Positions 43,666-55,202 of a stretch of 56,003 nt of DNA are shown here, one piece after another. Location of the stretch: assembly GCA_015680685.1 (NCBI GenBank), contig MNCI01000908.1:174948-230950 (forward strand), written 5' to 3'. How positions within the stretch are numbered: the stretch's first letter is position 1; the number at the start of each line of letters is the position of its first letter. Origin of the DNA: Gnetum montanum. Its lineage: Eukaryota > Streptophyta > Gnetopsida > Gnetales > Gnetaceae. Below the pieces are notes generated by a model. It was not told where the DNA came from. It did not search any database and was given only the letters and a program-made list of their open reading frames with translations. Both the position numbers and the translations under genes were made by a program.

Positions 43666-44672
43666 CTTAATTCTCAGTTGGTCCTAACAATTTTACACCA
43701 AAATGACCTTTCTTCAGAGCCAACAATCCAACTAAGCCCTCACCCTCACAAGCGGTTGAACATATAAACACCACCATACCAAATAAAGTTTCGGGAACCC
43801 CTTCAAACAAAAAGATGCACCCAATGCACACGGTTATGTTAACACATACCGTAACTGACTGGATTAAGGTAGGCCACCTTTCCAAGAAATTATCCGATCC
43901 TGGGAGCCCCCTAATTTACCTTCAGGTCGCTAGGAATGAACCTCATAAGGCTCTTCTTGACTCAGACTCTGGAGTCAACTTAATCTCATAAGAATTGTAT
44001 AAAGCCTGGAACCTACCTCCACTAAAGAAGAGCAATATCCACTTAGAGCTGGTTGACCAGTCTATCACTGTTCCTTTGGGACAAATTGAGGACATTGTTA
44101 CCATCGTGGGTGGTTGGTCATACCCAGCTAATTTCCTGATGATCCAAATAAATAATGACAAGGGGGATTTCCCAATAATAATAGGGAGGGCATGGCTGAG
44201 CACAATTGATGCATGCCTAGGAATCCACAATCTTTCCCTAGAAATATCCAAGAAAAATACTTTTGGGAAGATTGAGAGGAAGAGAGTTCCATGCATCGCA
44301 TATGGTGACATAGGTGCCATTGCGTGCAGAAATCATGGGTGATGTAAAGTTTAACATTGCCTGCATGCAATCGGTATGCACAAGATATTGACATACAAAA
44401 GTGCCTATATGCAGCAGCCACACAATAAGAAGACACCTAGTGGCTGATGGCTGATCCAGGGAGCAACTCAATAACATGCATGGAACTAACTGAGGGGATA
44501 ACTAGTGCTTACCTTGAAAGCACAGACATACTAGAGCAAGTTCATTGCCAACTTCCAACCTTTAACTTTGAAAACATTAATTGGGGGAAGCTGGAGATTC
44601 TTAAGGAATTTAGACAAGAGCCCCTAGACCTAAAACCATTGCCCACTAATTTGGAATACATGACCCTTAAAA
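43666..44672 (+). pseudogene. E6 protease and linker to RT
   Basis: Active-site segment K-A-L-L-D-S-D-S-G-V-N-L-I-S near 43,950-43,990: the residue after D-S, usually Gly, is Asp. A stop follows at 43,987. Then an open run of 115 codons (43,995-44,342) with P-L-G-Q-I-E-D-I-V, N-F-L-M-I-Q-I and P-I-I-I-G-R-A-W-L-S, the protease C-terminal motif. From about 44,345 to 44,680 the frame is shifted (98-codon run at 44,447-44,743 with E-Q-V-H-C-Q-L and L-E-I-L-K-E-F-R-Q-E-P-L-D-L-K), then returns, so two compensating indels are needed. Confidence 0.8.
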
Positions 44673-45662
44673 ATGGAAACGGTAATTGTCAACGCAAAAC
44701 TTGCCCCCAAACAAAAAGAAAGCCTATTGAAGGTAATCAATAAATGGTCAAAAGTCTTTGCCTGGTCATACCCCAAGATAACTGGAATAGACCCTAGGAT
44801 ATGCCAGCATAGGATTTACATGGACCCCTCCATGAAGCCTCAGAAGCAACCACAGAGGCGATTGAACCCAAAATTGAAACAGGTAGTGAAGGAAGAAATA
44901 GAGCAACTCCTCAAGGCCAGGTTCATATATTTCATCGCTAATAGTGAATGGGTTAGTCCTCTAGTAATTTTTCCTAAAAAAGGAGGCAAATGGAGGGTAT
45001 GTATAGATTTTAGGCTACTGAACATGGCAACATTCACAGATCATTTTCCGTTGTTGTTCGTCGACCAAGTCTTGGACACTATAGTGGGGCATCGCTATTA
45101 TAGCTTTCTGGATGGATATAGTGGATATAATCAAATCCGAATTGCACTAGAAGATCAAGCCAAAACAACATTCACCAGTCCCTGGGGAATGTTTGCATAT
45201 AAGCAAATGCCATTTGGCTTGTGCAATGCCCCCGCCACATTCCAACGTTTAGTCCTAAGAATATTTCAACAACAAATAGGAAACGGAGTGGAAGTCTTTA
45301 TGAACAACTTCTCCACTTGTGGGGCAAGCTTTGATCAAGCCCTAGACCAATTAGAGTAGGTGTTGAAGTGATGTGTTGAAACCAATCTAAAGCTCAACAA
45401 GCAGAAAAGCCATTTGATGGTTCAAGAGGGCATAGTACTGGGGCATAAGATCTTGCAATCAGGAATAGAGGTAGACCCAGAAAAAGTAAAGGTTATCCAA
45501 GGAATCACCCGACAACCAGAAACGGTCAAATATATTCGGTCATTCCTTGTACACACTGGCTACTATAGGAGATTCATCGAGAACTTCTCCAAGATTTCCA
45601 AATCATTGGTGGAATTAACGAAAAAAGATGCACCCTTCAAATGGACCAGGGAATGTAAATGA
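44673..45662 (+). pseudogene. E6 reverse transcriptase
   Basis: Open for 229 codons, then two stops and 83 more codons. Motifs: F-A-W-S-Y-P-K-I-T-G-I-D-P, W-V-S-P-L-V-I-F-P-K-K, W-R-V-C-I-D-F-R-L-L-N, F-L-D-G-Y-S-G-Y-N-Q-I, S-P-W-G-M-F-A-Y-K-Q-M-P-F-G-L-C-N-A-P-A-T-F-Q-R. The catalytic box is F-M-N-N-F-S where Athila elements have F-M-D-D-F-S, so both metal-binding acids are lost by G-to-A changes. Then K-S-H-L-M-V-Q-E-G-I-V-L-G-H and G-Y-Y-R-R-F-I-E-N-F-S-K-I. The F-S after the box and the L-G-H-K-I motif identify the Athila lineage. Confidence 0.9.
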
Positions 45663-46200
45663 GCATTCCAAACATTGAAATAAAGGCTTGTGGAAACCCC
45701 TATTCTACAAGCCCCTGACTGGTCTAGACCATTTCATATAATGACTGATGCATCTAATTATGCCTTAGGAGCCATGCAAACACAGTTAGATGAACAAAAA
45801 TTCCCTTATTACATCCACTATGCTAGTAAGAGTATTGCTGTAGTGTTTGCACTAGACAAATTTAGGCACTATGTGTTGGGCTACAAAGTGTGCATTTATA
45901 CAGATCATAGTGCAATATGGTTCCTCATGAACAAGCCAACTGTTAGCCCTTGTATTATACATTGGTTGGTAATCCTTCAAGAGTTCGATTTAACAATAGT
46001 AGATCGAAAAGACACTAAGAACGTAGTTTCTAATCATTTATCTCAGTTGCGTTGGGACAACAAAGAGGATGAATATGCCGTATCAGATCACTTTCCTGAT
46101 GAAACCCTCTTTGCTGGTGTAATAAATAACCAACCCACAGGAACAAATTGGTATACTAGCATTCTTACTTATCTCCTCTCCCAACAAACGCCATAGGGGT
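45663..46200 (+). pseudogene. E6 RNase H
   Basis: Starts after two stops; open from 45,690 for 168 codons. M-T-D-A-S-N-Y-A-L-G-A, Y-Y-I-H-Y-A-S-K-S-I, V-V-F-A-L-D-K-F-R-H-Y-V-L-G, I-Y-T-D-H-S-A-I and L-Q-E-F-D-L-T-I-V-D-R-K. Two of the catalytic acids (D in T-D-A-S, D in T-D-H) are kept; the residue expected as Glu is partly deleted: about ten residues seem missing between K-S-I and A-V-V-F. The last Asp (in V-V-x-D-H-L) is Asn. Confidence 0.85.
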
Positions 46201-47400
46201 TGGACTCTAGGAAGAAGTAATGGTTTCTTCAGAGAACCAAGTACTTCATGGAAATCACGGGACAACTCTATAAAGTCTATCATATTGGCTTGGTTCGATG
46301 GTGTGTGCCCGATGAGGATTAGTTAAGAGTTCTCCAGGTTGCTCATGAGGGTCCCTGTGGGTGCCACTATGCAGGGAGATGAACGACCATTAAGATCCTG
46401 CTTGTAGGATATTACTGGCCAATGCTATTTCGTGATGCCCATCAGTTTGTCTAATCCTGTGAGCATTGTCAACGGGATGTTGGAATGACTACTAGAATGG
46501 AGGGTCCGCAACAATGGATTCAACCCTTAGAACCCTTCAATATTTGGGGAATAGATTTTATGGGGCATATTACACCGATGTCCAATGGGAAGGCTTATAT
46601 TATTTTTGTTGTTGACTATTTGACAAAATGGGCTAAAGCAGCTGCTGTAATGGATTGCACATCATCTACAGCTGCACGATTTGTACAACAGAAAATCATA
46701 AATAGGTTTGGTGTGTCGCGTGCACTCATCTCTGATAATGGAACACATTTTACAGGTGCAACCTTTTGCAAGTTGATGCAACACTTAGGGGTTGAGCATA
46801 AATTGACCACACCTTATCACCCCCAAGCTAACGGCCAAGACGAGGTTACCGACCGAGAGATTACGAGAATATTAACAAGAAAAATTAGCAAGTTTAGGCG
46901 AGACTGGAGCACGAAACTGAACAATGCTCTTTGGGCATACCGCTCCACTTGGAAACTCCCTATAGGCTACTCTCCCTATGAGTTGGTGTACAGAAAACTC
47001 CCAAAACTTCCAATTCAAACGGAGCTCTGTACACTCTCCATGGCATGTGACCTCCACCTCGACCTCGATCTAGCACAAAAACAATGATTGGCATCTCTAA
47101 ATGTGCTAGATAAGAATTGATTGGTTGCCCTATCATCAAACGAGATACACAAGGCATACAACAAACAACGTCATAACTCCAAAATTCGAAAGGTTCAATA
47201 CCGATCCAGAGACAAGGTCCTTTACTAGAATCCCGCACATGTACCACAACATACAAAATTTCAAACATTTTGGGAGGGATCCTACATTATTCATACAACT
47301 TTTCCCTCAAGATCCATGACAATCTACAAGCCCGAAACCCCTGACAAGAGATTACTAGTCAATGTGCAACAAACCAAACCTTTCCATGAACCCAGAATAG
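46201..47400 (+). pseudogene. E6 integrase
   Basis: HHCC zinc region at about 46,335-46,480 (H-E-G-P-C-G-C-H...C-E-H-C-Q-R), then an open run of 200 codons (46,485-47,087) with W-G-I-D-F-M-G-H-I, V-D-Y-L-T-K-W, I-S-D-N-G-T-H-F, Y-H-P-Q-A-N-G-Q-D-E-V-T-D-R-E and L-W-A-Y-R-S-T-W-K. The D, D and E catalytic residues are present, unlike in E1 and E3. After 47,087 three stops and then W-E-G-S-Y-I-I and T-K-P-F-H-E, near the C-terminus also seen in E1. Confidence 0.9.
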
Positions 47401-47638
47401 CCAGTACAACTCACACCTCTAATAGCGGGCAACCATGCTCCTTATTTTGGATCTCTCCCCTTCCATTTAGTCATGGGAGAGATGGCCACCTATGTGGATA
47501 AATCTAGGCCTCAATTCTTCTTTAAATTTTGTTTTACACATTTTTTTTCCATGTTTTTGTCTTACGTGTTTTTGTTTTACAAATTTCTTTAACTTTTCTT
47601 GTTTTTTTTTACAACATCGTTATACTTTTTAATTTTTT

Positions 47639-47658
47639 GTGTGTGTGTGTGTGTGTGT
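47639..47658. repeat. (GT)n microsatellite
   Basis: Ten perfect GT units in the E6 3' region. Confidence 0.9.
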
Positions 47659-48795
47659 TATCCACCCTATAAGTTTCTCACCCAATAAGTGTTCTTCATG
47701 ATGGTATGAACTATTTTCATATTGATTGCTAATGTCTAGTTTTTACCTTTAACTCATGATGTTGATACTAAGGTATGTTTCTTTTGATATGGTAGGCAAT
47801 GAGTTCACTTCATCCATTCATCCACCAATTTCTATGGTCTCTCTCGGCTTGGAAATGTACAGTCTCTTTCTAAATGAGAACTTTAACGAATCGGTGACTG
47901 GGCATTTCTCAAACTAAGGAAGGACTTAAGGATTGAAAAGGGTGTGACTTCAAGGGAACTTGATGCATTTGTGTTGGCCATTCTCTTGGGTGCTTGGATG
48001 TTTTCTTCTTGATTTTTCTTACTGCTTTGACATTATCCAATTATCGGGAAGCTGAACAATAAAAATAACAAAGTCTTTGCATGGTGTGGTTCTCACGCAT
48101 AAACACATAAAACAAAAAAAAAGTGAGAATTCAAAGCACACCCCTTAGACAAAATAATCCCTTGGGCTACAAGCACTAGTTATGGAACTCAAAATAAAAA
48201 TGTTCCCTCTAACTAAGGCCCTTCTCGCTTCCCATTCTCTCCTCATTTGTTTCGTCAAAATGGTGGTGGCTCTTGGGTGAAGGCATTCTTGTTACTTCAA
48301 GAGGATGGATTAGCCAAATGCATTAATGCAAAGTCAAATTAATCATGAACTACACAAGGGGTTGTACACCATCTTGTTCTTGGGATTCCATTCCATTCTC
48401 TTCTCTCCATCCTTCTCTCCATTGTTCACCTCATTTCTGGTTGTATCATTAGTGTATATCTTGGTAGACGCATTGTTTTCTTTTCGATAAATTCTTGCAG
48501 TTAAGACTTTAAATCTTGTTCCAAATGACATTCCCAGAGCCTACGAACTCTTTGAATGTGGGTTTGTCAGGGCATTAAGGGCATGAGCCTACTTTTGGGA
48601 GGACCTACTGACACTCCTATTTGGTACATCCGTTAACTTCTTTTCCCTAACATTTTTGCAATTAATTTTATTTTTTTCATTTCCATCTTGACATCCATTT
48701 CATCAATGCTATAGTTGTCTCTTTTTCCTCAACATCATTTTCTTTCTCCATTCTAATTCTACTGGAGGTTCGCGATTAGTCATGGGGGTACAAGG

Positions 48796-48849
48796 CCCGA
48801 TTTTTTCAATTTTATCCTAGCCCCAATTTTTTCAATTTTCTCCTAACCC
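48796..48849. repeat. 26-bp imperfect tandem duplication
   Basis: Two head-to-tail copies of a unit containing ATTTTTTCAATTTT, then (A/C)TCCTA(G/A)CCCC. Confidence 0.75.
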
Positions 48850-49352
48850 CTACACCTTCGATAGTCATCACTATTATATCTCCAAACCTGCAATCAGCCA
48901 TACCACAACTCAGCCAATAGAACTTTCACCGAAGCAAGGTATCAACTACATCAAAATTCATTTACCCTTGCTAATATAAGATTGTGTTATGTGTGCAGAT
49001 GGCAATCATACAACAAAGGAGGGGATTTGGAAAGAACACTTGGAATGGAGAAGTGCTAGAAGCAGCTATGCAAGGAGCAAGACCGATGGTGCGCTTACCA
49101 ACAATGAAAGGTGCAATCTTGGTGTTGGCAGCAACAAGACTTCTTCTCTCTCCTCTCTTTTCTTTTCTCTCAGCTGCCAAATGAGGCCTGATGTCAATGT
49201 AATAAGGTCTTCACTCTTGTTGTCATGAACACTAGTTTTGTTGTGTCTTGTAATGATGATCCGTTCACATGTCATCCCATTAGTTCCATTTGAGTCAATA
49301 ATCCCATACCTTCTTGATATTATTGTAAGGAACTCAAGTACAAGTTTTCATT

Positions 49353-49366
49353 TAGTCATGGGGGTA
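49353..49366 (+). promoter_or_regulatory. E6 polypurine tract
   Basis: TAGTCATGGGGGTA directly before the TGATGGG that opens the 3' LTR. The same motif in E1 and E2 supports it. Confidence 0.8.
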
Positions 49367-50098
49367 TGATGGGACGCAATATCGCATCTTCCCTTACGAT
49401 ATTGCATACGCGATATCGCAGTGCACCATCATATCTATAAATAAGAGGCGACTCTCCCTTGTTTTCCATCCTAGGCTTAGACCGTAGTGAAACTCTGGTA
49501 GATTGATCACTCTAGAGATAGAATATTTTCCATGTGCCCATAGTAGGAGTCCTAAAGTGAATGGATCTTTATTCAAGCAAACATTGTACCTGAACAAAAA
49601 TTTTTGTATGACAATAAAGATGAGCTTCTTAGANCCATTTACATGATTTATTAGGAATTAAATATTTCTCAACCCTTCCCTCCTAGTTAAGTGCCTCAGT
49701 ACGACTGCTTCGAGCACGTACATTACGCGTGGTGATCCCAGCAACGATTAGCATTTGGTAACCACGGTTGCATTGGTTCAGGGTGTGAATGGTAAGTGGG
49801 AATGGATGCTGATGCTAGGTTAATTTAGACTTAGTTTGTTAGTTAGATTTAGTCAATTAGTCTCTCAAACCTTCACCTCAATAGCATAGGAGATAAAACA
49901 TAAAAAGCTATAAAAATCATATACCTCGGACTTGCTTAACCATACACCATGACAAATACAAGTCTGGGAAGACAGAAAATAATTAACCTTAAGTGTTCCA
50001 TGAGGTGTGTAGGCACTTAGTCTACGGGGTTTGACCAGATTGTGTGTGTTACGCTCGTATTCATATGGTTGAGTGTAGGGGTACCTCGCCACTCATCA
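49367..50098 (+). repeat. E6 3' LTR
   Basis: TGATGGGACGC to CCACTCATCA, 732 bp as given. TATA at 49,436-49,444. Compared with the 5' LTR about 70 bp are missing at the N (49,634). Its last 230 bp match, inverted, the ends of the E1 and E2 LTRs. Followed by the target duplication ACCTT. Confidence 0.92.
49634..49634. other. Single N at a second inferred gap
   Basis: The base lies between GCTTCTTAGA and CCATTTACATG. The 5' LTR has about 70 extra bases between the same words (about 41,010-41,080). As at 10,754, an N stands where sequence seems to be missing. Confidence 0.65.
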
Positions 50099-50230
50099 AC
50101 CTTCTTCAAAAATTCTATGCTAGCAATAAGGTCCTTCTCATCTTCAAAGGTAGGTATTTCTAGATTACAAAATTGCTGTAAAGGCTTACATTCCATCAAT
50201 CATCTACCATCATAACCATTCCCTAAAGTA
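50099..50230 (-). pseudogene. E5 gag, N-terminal piece
   Basis: From 50,199 down the minus strand reads L-E-I-P-T-F-E-D-E-K-D-L-I-A-S-I-E-F-L-K-K, matching the start of chromovirus gag (x-x-P-T-F-x-G...A-x-x-W-L-x-K). The frame stops being gag exactly at the E6 target duplication and continues on the other side of E6 at 40,679. Confidence 0.7.
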
Positions 50231-50439
50231 ACAACCATCGATACTATAACTAAGTTCTTCTCTATATGCTAATAAAGGAAATAAAATAGATACTAAATAA
50301 CGTACAATTGACTAAGTTATAATCTCTACTTCAATATTAGTAATGTGCTCCTTCATTTGATTGGAAATGAAATAAGATATTAGAGTTAATTTTGTACGTG
50401 TAGCATCTACACTTCTACCATTATCACATCAACCACTAT
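50231..50439. other. Spacer, nothing recognised
   Basis: AT-rich; would be the E5 leader. No primer site could be identified. Confidence 0.4.
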
Positions 50440-52180
50440 AAAATGGCATATCTAGAGATAATAACATAAATTAAAGAAATCATCAAATATGTTCTCTATT
50501 ATCAATTTCTAATATCCTTCTTTCTATCCATAGATTAGAGAGAATTATGTTGGATATAAAATATCTAATGAATGATTATTCATGGAAAGAGAAGAAATAT
50601 TAAAATAAACTAATGAAAGAATAATAAATAGAAAGGAAATATGGAAATAATTGGACCAAAAAAAAAAGAAAATATGTTAAAAAATAAATAGTATGAAATA
50701 CAATTAAATATAATAAATATATAAAAGTCGAAAAATCTAACGTCAAACTAAATATAGACAATGGCATAAAAATGTATGGATTAAAGCATAACCAAAAGTA
50801 TCCAACTGTACAAATACATGTTGAATAATACATAAAAATAATTCATGATTTGAAGCATCATTGATGAAAAGGAATAATTGATATATATCCATATCATTTC
50901 ATAATATTCCAATAGAATAGATAGACTAAAGCTACAAAATATGCATGCATATAATCCAAATATTAGTAGAAATTATTAATTGATATTCTTGCATCACTAT
51001 GTCTAGTGATTTGAAAAGAAAAAAGGTGGTTAGTATACACTGAGTAAGAAACATTATCATCATCTATTACTGAATCTAGGGTAAGTATTATGATAACTTT
51101 TTAAAGATATGCTAGCCTATATCACAAGTTAGTAAGCATAACCAATCCAAACCCTTATATATTACATATCATACATTAATCTAAGTAATAAATGAGAACC
51201 TAATCAAACTAAATTTTCCACTTATAGCCATCATGCTACAATCAAGGAAGCTACCATGCACTGCAATCAATTTTAAATATATGAATTATTATCATGATTA
51301 CTTTATAAGCCAAATCCCAAATGACCGTGTATATGAATTTATTTATTACTTTTAAAAAAGGCTACTAATGCTCGAGGCATTACCTAGGACTTAACTTTAA
51401 TAATCTAGAGGCATTAAACAATGGACTAATGAGCCATGGATCATTCTCACATGTAGGATGAGGCCTACACTAATAGCCATGTAATGTATTCCATTAGGAA
51501 TCAAATAGCCATGTAATAGCCATGTAATACATCAAAATGTTAGCTTCTTAGAAGCACTAAAGCATACAATCATCTAAATAGACACAAACCAAACCCTAAT
51601 GGTTTAGGATCACTACCAATAGCCAATAATTCCAAATACTTGAAGGCTCTAATAACAACTAATAATTGACTCCAATATTACTTTTGATAATACGAAAGGA
51701 AAACTTGGAAAATATCTAAGAACTTAAGTCACAACCAACCAAATAGCATTAAATGAATTTCAAAGGCATCAAGACATAAAAATTACACTCCAATGGCAAG
51801 ATAGACTCAAAAGTCATAGAATTTAAACACCATGACCTCACCCTAAGTCATGATAGCTATTCAAAACCTTATCATGACTTGATCATAACTTGTAGTTTTC
51901 TCAAAGAAACTACTAGCTAAAATTATAAAAATTAACTTAATCAAAATCTTACCAAAACTCATGATGATTGACTAGAATTTGACCATGAAATATGATTAAC
52001 TAAAAATTAGTTAGAATGACTCAAAACTATAAGCATAGTAAAAAAGAAGCTTAACTATAACTTCATCATGACCTATGCTAGCTAATCATGACTTATATAT
52101 GATCTCATCATGAATTATAAAATTAGAGGATTTCTGTAATAAAGATTGAAATTGCAATATAAGATAAATGAATTAGCTAT
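50440..52180 (+). repeat. Dispersed repeat A, copy 2
   Basis: Aligned by eye with 3,340-5,150; see copy 1 for anchors. It directly abuts the E5 leader and continues into repeat B. If A is an LTR of E5 (minus), this is the 5' LTR, but TG...CA ends could not be fixed. Confidence 0.55.
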
Positions 52181-52204
52181 GACCTATGGATTATAGACTT
52201 ACTA

Positions 52205-52510
52205 ATTAACTAAAATATGGGTTACAAGCTCACTAATTTATTTTTTATTGGTTGGTCTAATGGGTAATGGTAGAATCTCTTAAATTATTTTAGTTAACTA
52301 TTTAGATTTATGTTTATTAGATACACTATTTTGTTTTATACTATTTTTATCAAGTTTTGATTATAGCTAACACTAACTGTCCAACTACCTAACACCTCCA
52401 ATGAAATCCATAAGTATTTATTAATTTACTTATCTAACATACTCTTAGGAATGATTTCCTTGGTTTATATAATTTTTAGGTAAGTATGTTAACTTATATA
52501 AAAAGGATTT
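52205..52510 (+). repeat. Dispersed repeat B, copy 2
   Basis: Aligned with 900-1,231. Here B follows A directly; in the left flank B (900) precedes A (3,340), so the two flanks are not simple copies of one block. Confidence 0.45.
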
Positions 52511-53989
52511 ATGTAATGTCTCGTTCTTGTTAAGGGTGAAAACAAATTGTAACAATGTAATTAACCTTCAATTGAAGGGTCACCTCATTATGAGCAGTTA
52601 CAATTATTCATGTATCCCTCAGGAGGGGGTTTGACCTATGCCATCTAAGGTTGGGTTCAAAGGTCATTCCAGCATGGAGTTGTGAAGTTAGAGTTTGGGA
52701 GATACAACATTTCTCAAGTTCAGTACAATTATAAAATTAAAAAAAAAATCTTTTAACTTTTAAATTTTTTTAAATATATATAGAAAAAGGTAGGTAAGAG
52801 GTCTCAAGTTCAACCCCAAGCCCATATCTTTTAAAAATTTAAGTTTTAATTTAAAAGAAACCTTGGCAAGGCCATGACCAACCCTACTATCAATCGCAAT
52901 CAGCCTTGCTACTAGCCATGACTAGCCTTGCTACCTACTATTGTTGGGCCTTGCTACCCACCATCAATCATAGGTTTTCCTATTATCAACAATGCCACCA
53001 ATCATAAGCACCCTTACAACTAACAATGACGTTGATCATAGATACCCCCTATCCTCCAGCAATGCCAATCATAGGCACCCTCTGGCACCTCCCAATGTTG
53101 TGCTAAAAAGAATCCTCAATGATAAAAATCCTAGAAATTTCCTATAGCACTACCCTTTGAATGGTCATGTTGGCCCTAGGTCTACCCTACTAGGGCAATG
53201 TTGGCCCAAGGCTTGGTGCATAGGCCTAGCAAAGGGCCGTGCATGCCCTAAATAGGTCACTGGAGTAGAACCTTGCAATCACTGAAATTACGTTGGCACA
53301 CACGGCCACAGCGTCAACCTACAAAGTCATAGTGGACTCGACCATGTTAGTGGTGATGCCCTCCCAGCACAACCCCCACTATAGCCAACATTCATGTTTC
53401 TTATCAGTATCAATGTTGCCCAACAACCACGTAGGTCACTGCTAGTGTGCCACTGTGCACATTACTGCAATTGACATGAAACAATAAATTTTCTATTACC
53501 TAAAGGAAAATTTTAAATTCTCATCAACAGACAAAAAAATTGAGATTTTTTTTAATTGATGGACAATTCAAAATTCTATCATCAAACCATTATTTTAAAT
53601 TAAAAAATGTGCAAAAATAAAAGCTTTATCGTTAAGCACACTCATTCTAGAGTAGAACTAGGATGGATAACCTCTTAGGAATTCTCAAAAACCATGTAAG
53701 TTTTTGGAAATTTAAAATAGCCATAATTTTTAAATTTGGAGTCCATTTTCAACCAAACAAAAATCAATTCCAACAAATTAAAACCTTCCAAATGTAATGT
53801 AATTATCAGATTTAGCTTTTTGATTATAGAAAATTAGCTTTTTAATCCATTATTTAAGGTTCTAAAATAATTAGGATTCATCTCAAGAAGAAATCCATGA
53901 TAGTTTTAATCTCTACTGCAATTGATTAACTATTTTGAGACCCATAAAATGGCCATAGAGGCCAAGGATTACTAACATAACTAATTTCT
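52511..53989. other. AT-rich non-coding stretch
   Basis: No gene seen. Between 52,870 and 53,100 degenerate words such as CCTTGCTAC and CAATCATAG(G) repeat several times. It may contain the leader or LTR of E7, but no LTR ends or primer site were recognised. Confidence 0.4.
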
Positions 53990-54000
53990 TCAACTTAGCG

Positions 54001-54840
54001 ATGTTTGGAACCCAAACAAGAAATTGAAGAATAACGATGGCTTGAGTCAATGACTGGATGAATGTCCTTGAATATCAAATTATGAGATCAAAGGTGTTTA
54101 AGAAGAGCTTCATCAATCAAATTAAGGGTTCAGGAAAGATATGCAACATATGTCTAAGGAAATTAGGAAATTATCCCAAAGTTCATAGGATAAATGATCA
54201 GATGCAAGAAAAGATAGATTCCTTTGAAGACACCATTAAGCAACTAAACAACCATCTCACTTAGCCTTTAAATCATACCCACATTCCACCTAGATACCAA
54301 CACCAAGATCAAGATCAACTTTTCCCTATGGATCCACACAAAAACCATCCCCCACCTACTAGTCACCAGGATACCAAAATCCCACCTTTAGGCCATAGAA
54401 TAGAAATTAAAGATGAGGGATATGGGAACTAGCTTAATCCACCTAGAGAATTGCTGACACAAGTTTATGCCAAAAAAATAAAATTAGATCATTATGATGT
54501 AGCCCTTGTATTTAGTGCCAAGGTGAAGGATTGGTTTAATATAATGAATAATTACTTTGATATGTTGAATTTGTCAAGTCAAGAACGTCTAGAATTTGTC
54601 TTCCTATATTTAAGAGGACTTATGGCAATATGGTAGAATGGAATAATTTGCATCTAATTCTTTCCTCAAAGAGCACAAAATAATATTTGATTCCTTAATA
54701 TTGGTAAGGTGATCCATAGAGGATTACTACAAAGAATTCTGTGATCTCTCTCGGTATGTAAGCCACTAGGATGAGGGAGAGTTAGCTTCAAAGTTCATTG
54801 GTGGACTACATAATCCACTGTGTCCCCAGACTTGAGCACA
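54001..54840 (+). pseudogene. E7 gag, decayed
   Basis: A possible ATG at 54,001 is in frame with the open run 54,058-54,264 (coiled-coil-like I-N-D-Q-M-Q-E-K-I-D-S-F-E-D-T-I). After a stop a His/Pro-rich linker leads to 54,451-54,636: V-K-D-W-F-N-I-M-N-N-Y-F-D-M and L-R-G-L-M-A-I-W, the (D)W...Y-F...A-x-x-W pattern of gypsy gag. Stops and shifts continue afterwards. Confidence 0.6.
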
Positions 54841-55202
54841 TAATCCTTAAATAGTGGATGAAGCATACAAAATTTCTAAGGATTATAAAGAATCAAATCA
54901 AGTATGAGCTACCGTTTGTTACGCAATCCTTCAAAAAACTACCATTCCACAAGTAATAGTAGAAGAAACACTAACCAAAAGAGCTCAATCGGGATTGAGA
55001 TTTTTTTTTTGTGATGAGGATTATTTTAAATAAGACTATCCAAAATTACAAGCAAATATACCAAGAAAAAATGAAATCATGAATTAAAAATCGAATCCAA
55101 ATATGAACAAAGGAAAAATCCCAACCACCACCACCACCATGAAGAAGATAACTACATCAACTAAATCAAGTTTGCATAAATTTCAATTTGCTTTACTAAT
55201 TT

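Larger units (their letters stand above)
47401..49352 (+). other. E6 3' non-coding region
   Basis: Just after pol it has TTTTGTTTTACA-like words (47,520-47,640), the complement of the block in E1 and E2, then a (GT)n run. No envelope-like gene found; short frames near 48,980-49,230 lie on both strands with no family signal. At 48,774-48,790 it contains a second copy of the polypurine tract motif, and at 48,796-48,849 a 26-bp imperfect tandem duplication. Confidence 0.6.
40680..50098 (+). mobile_element. E6, Athila-type Ty3/gypsy retrotransposon
   Basis: A nearly complete plus-strand element: 5' LTR (end missing), gag, protease, RT, RNase H, integrase, 3' non-coding region, polypurine tract, 3' LTR. 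The 5-bp target duplication ACCTT is at 40,675-40,679 and 50,099-50,103, and the E5 gag frame continues across the insertion when one copy is removed. Gag and pol share one frame except for a short shifted stretch at about 44,340-44,680. Over 25 stops, nearly all of the CAG/CAA/CGA/TGG-to-stop type, and changed protease and RT active sites show it is dead. It is the best reference in the window for reading E1, E2 and E8. Confidence 0.92.
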
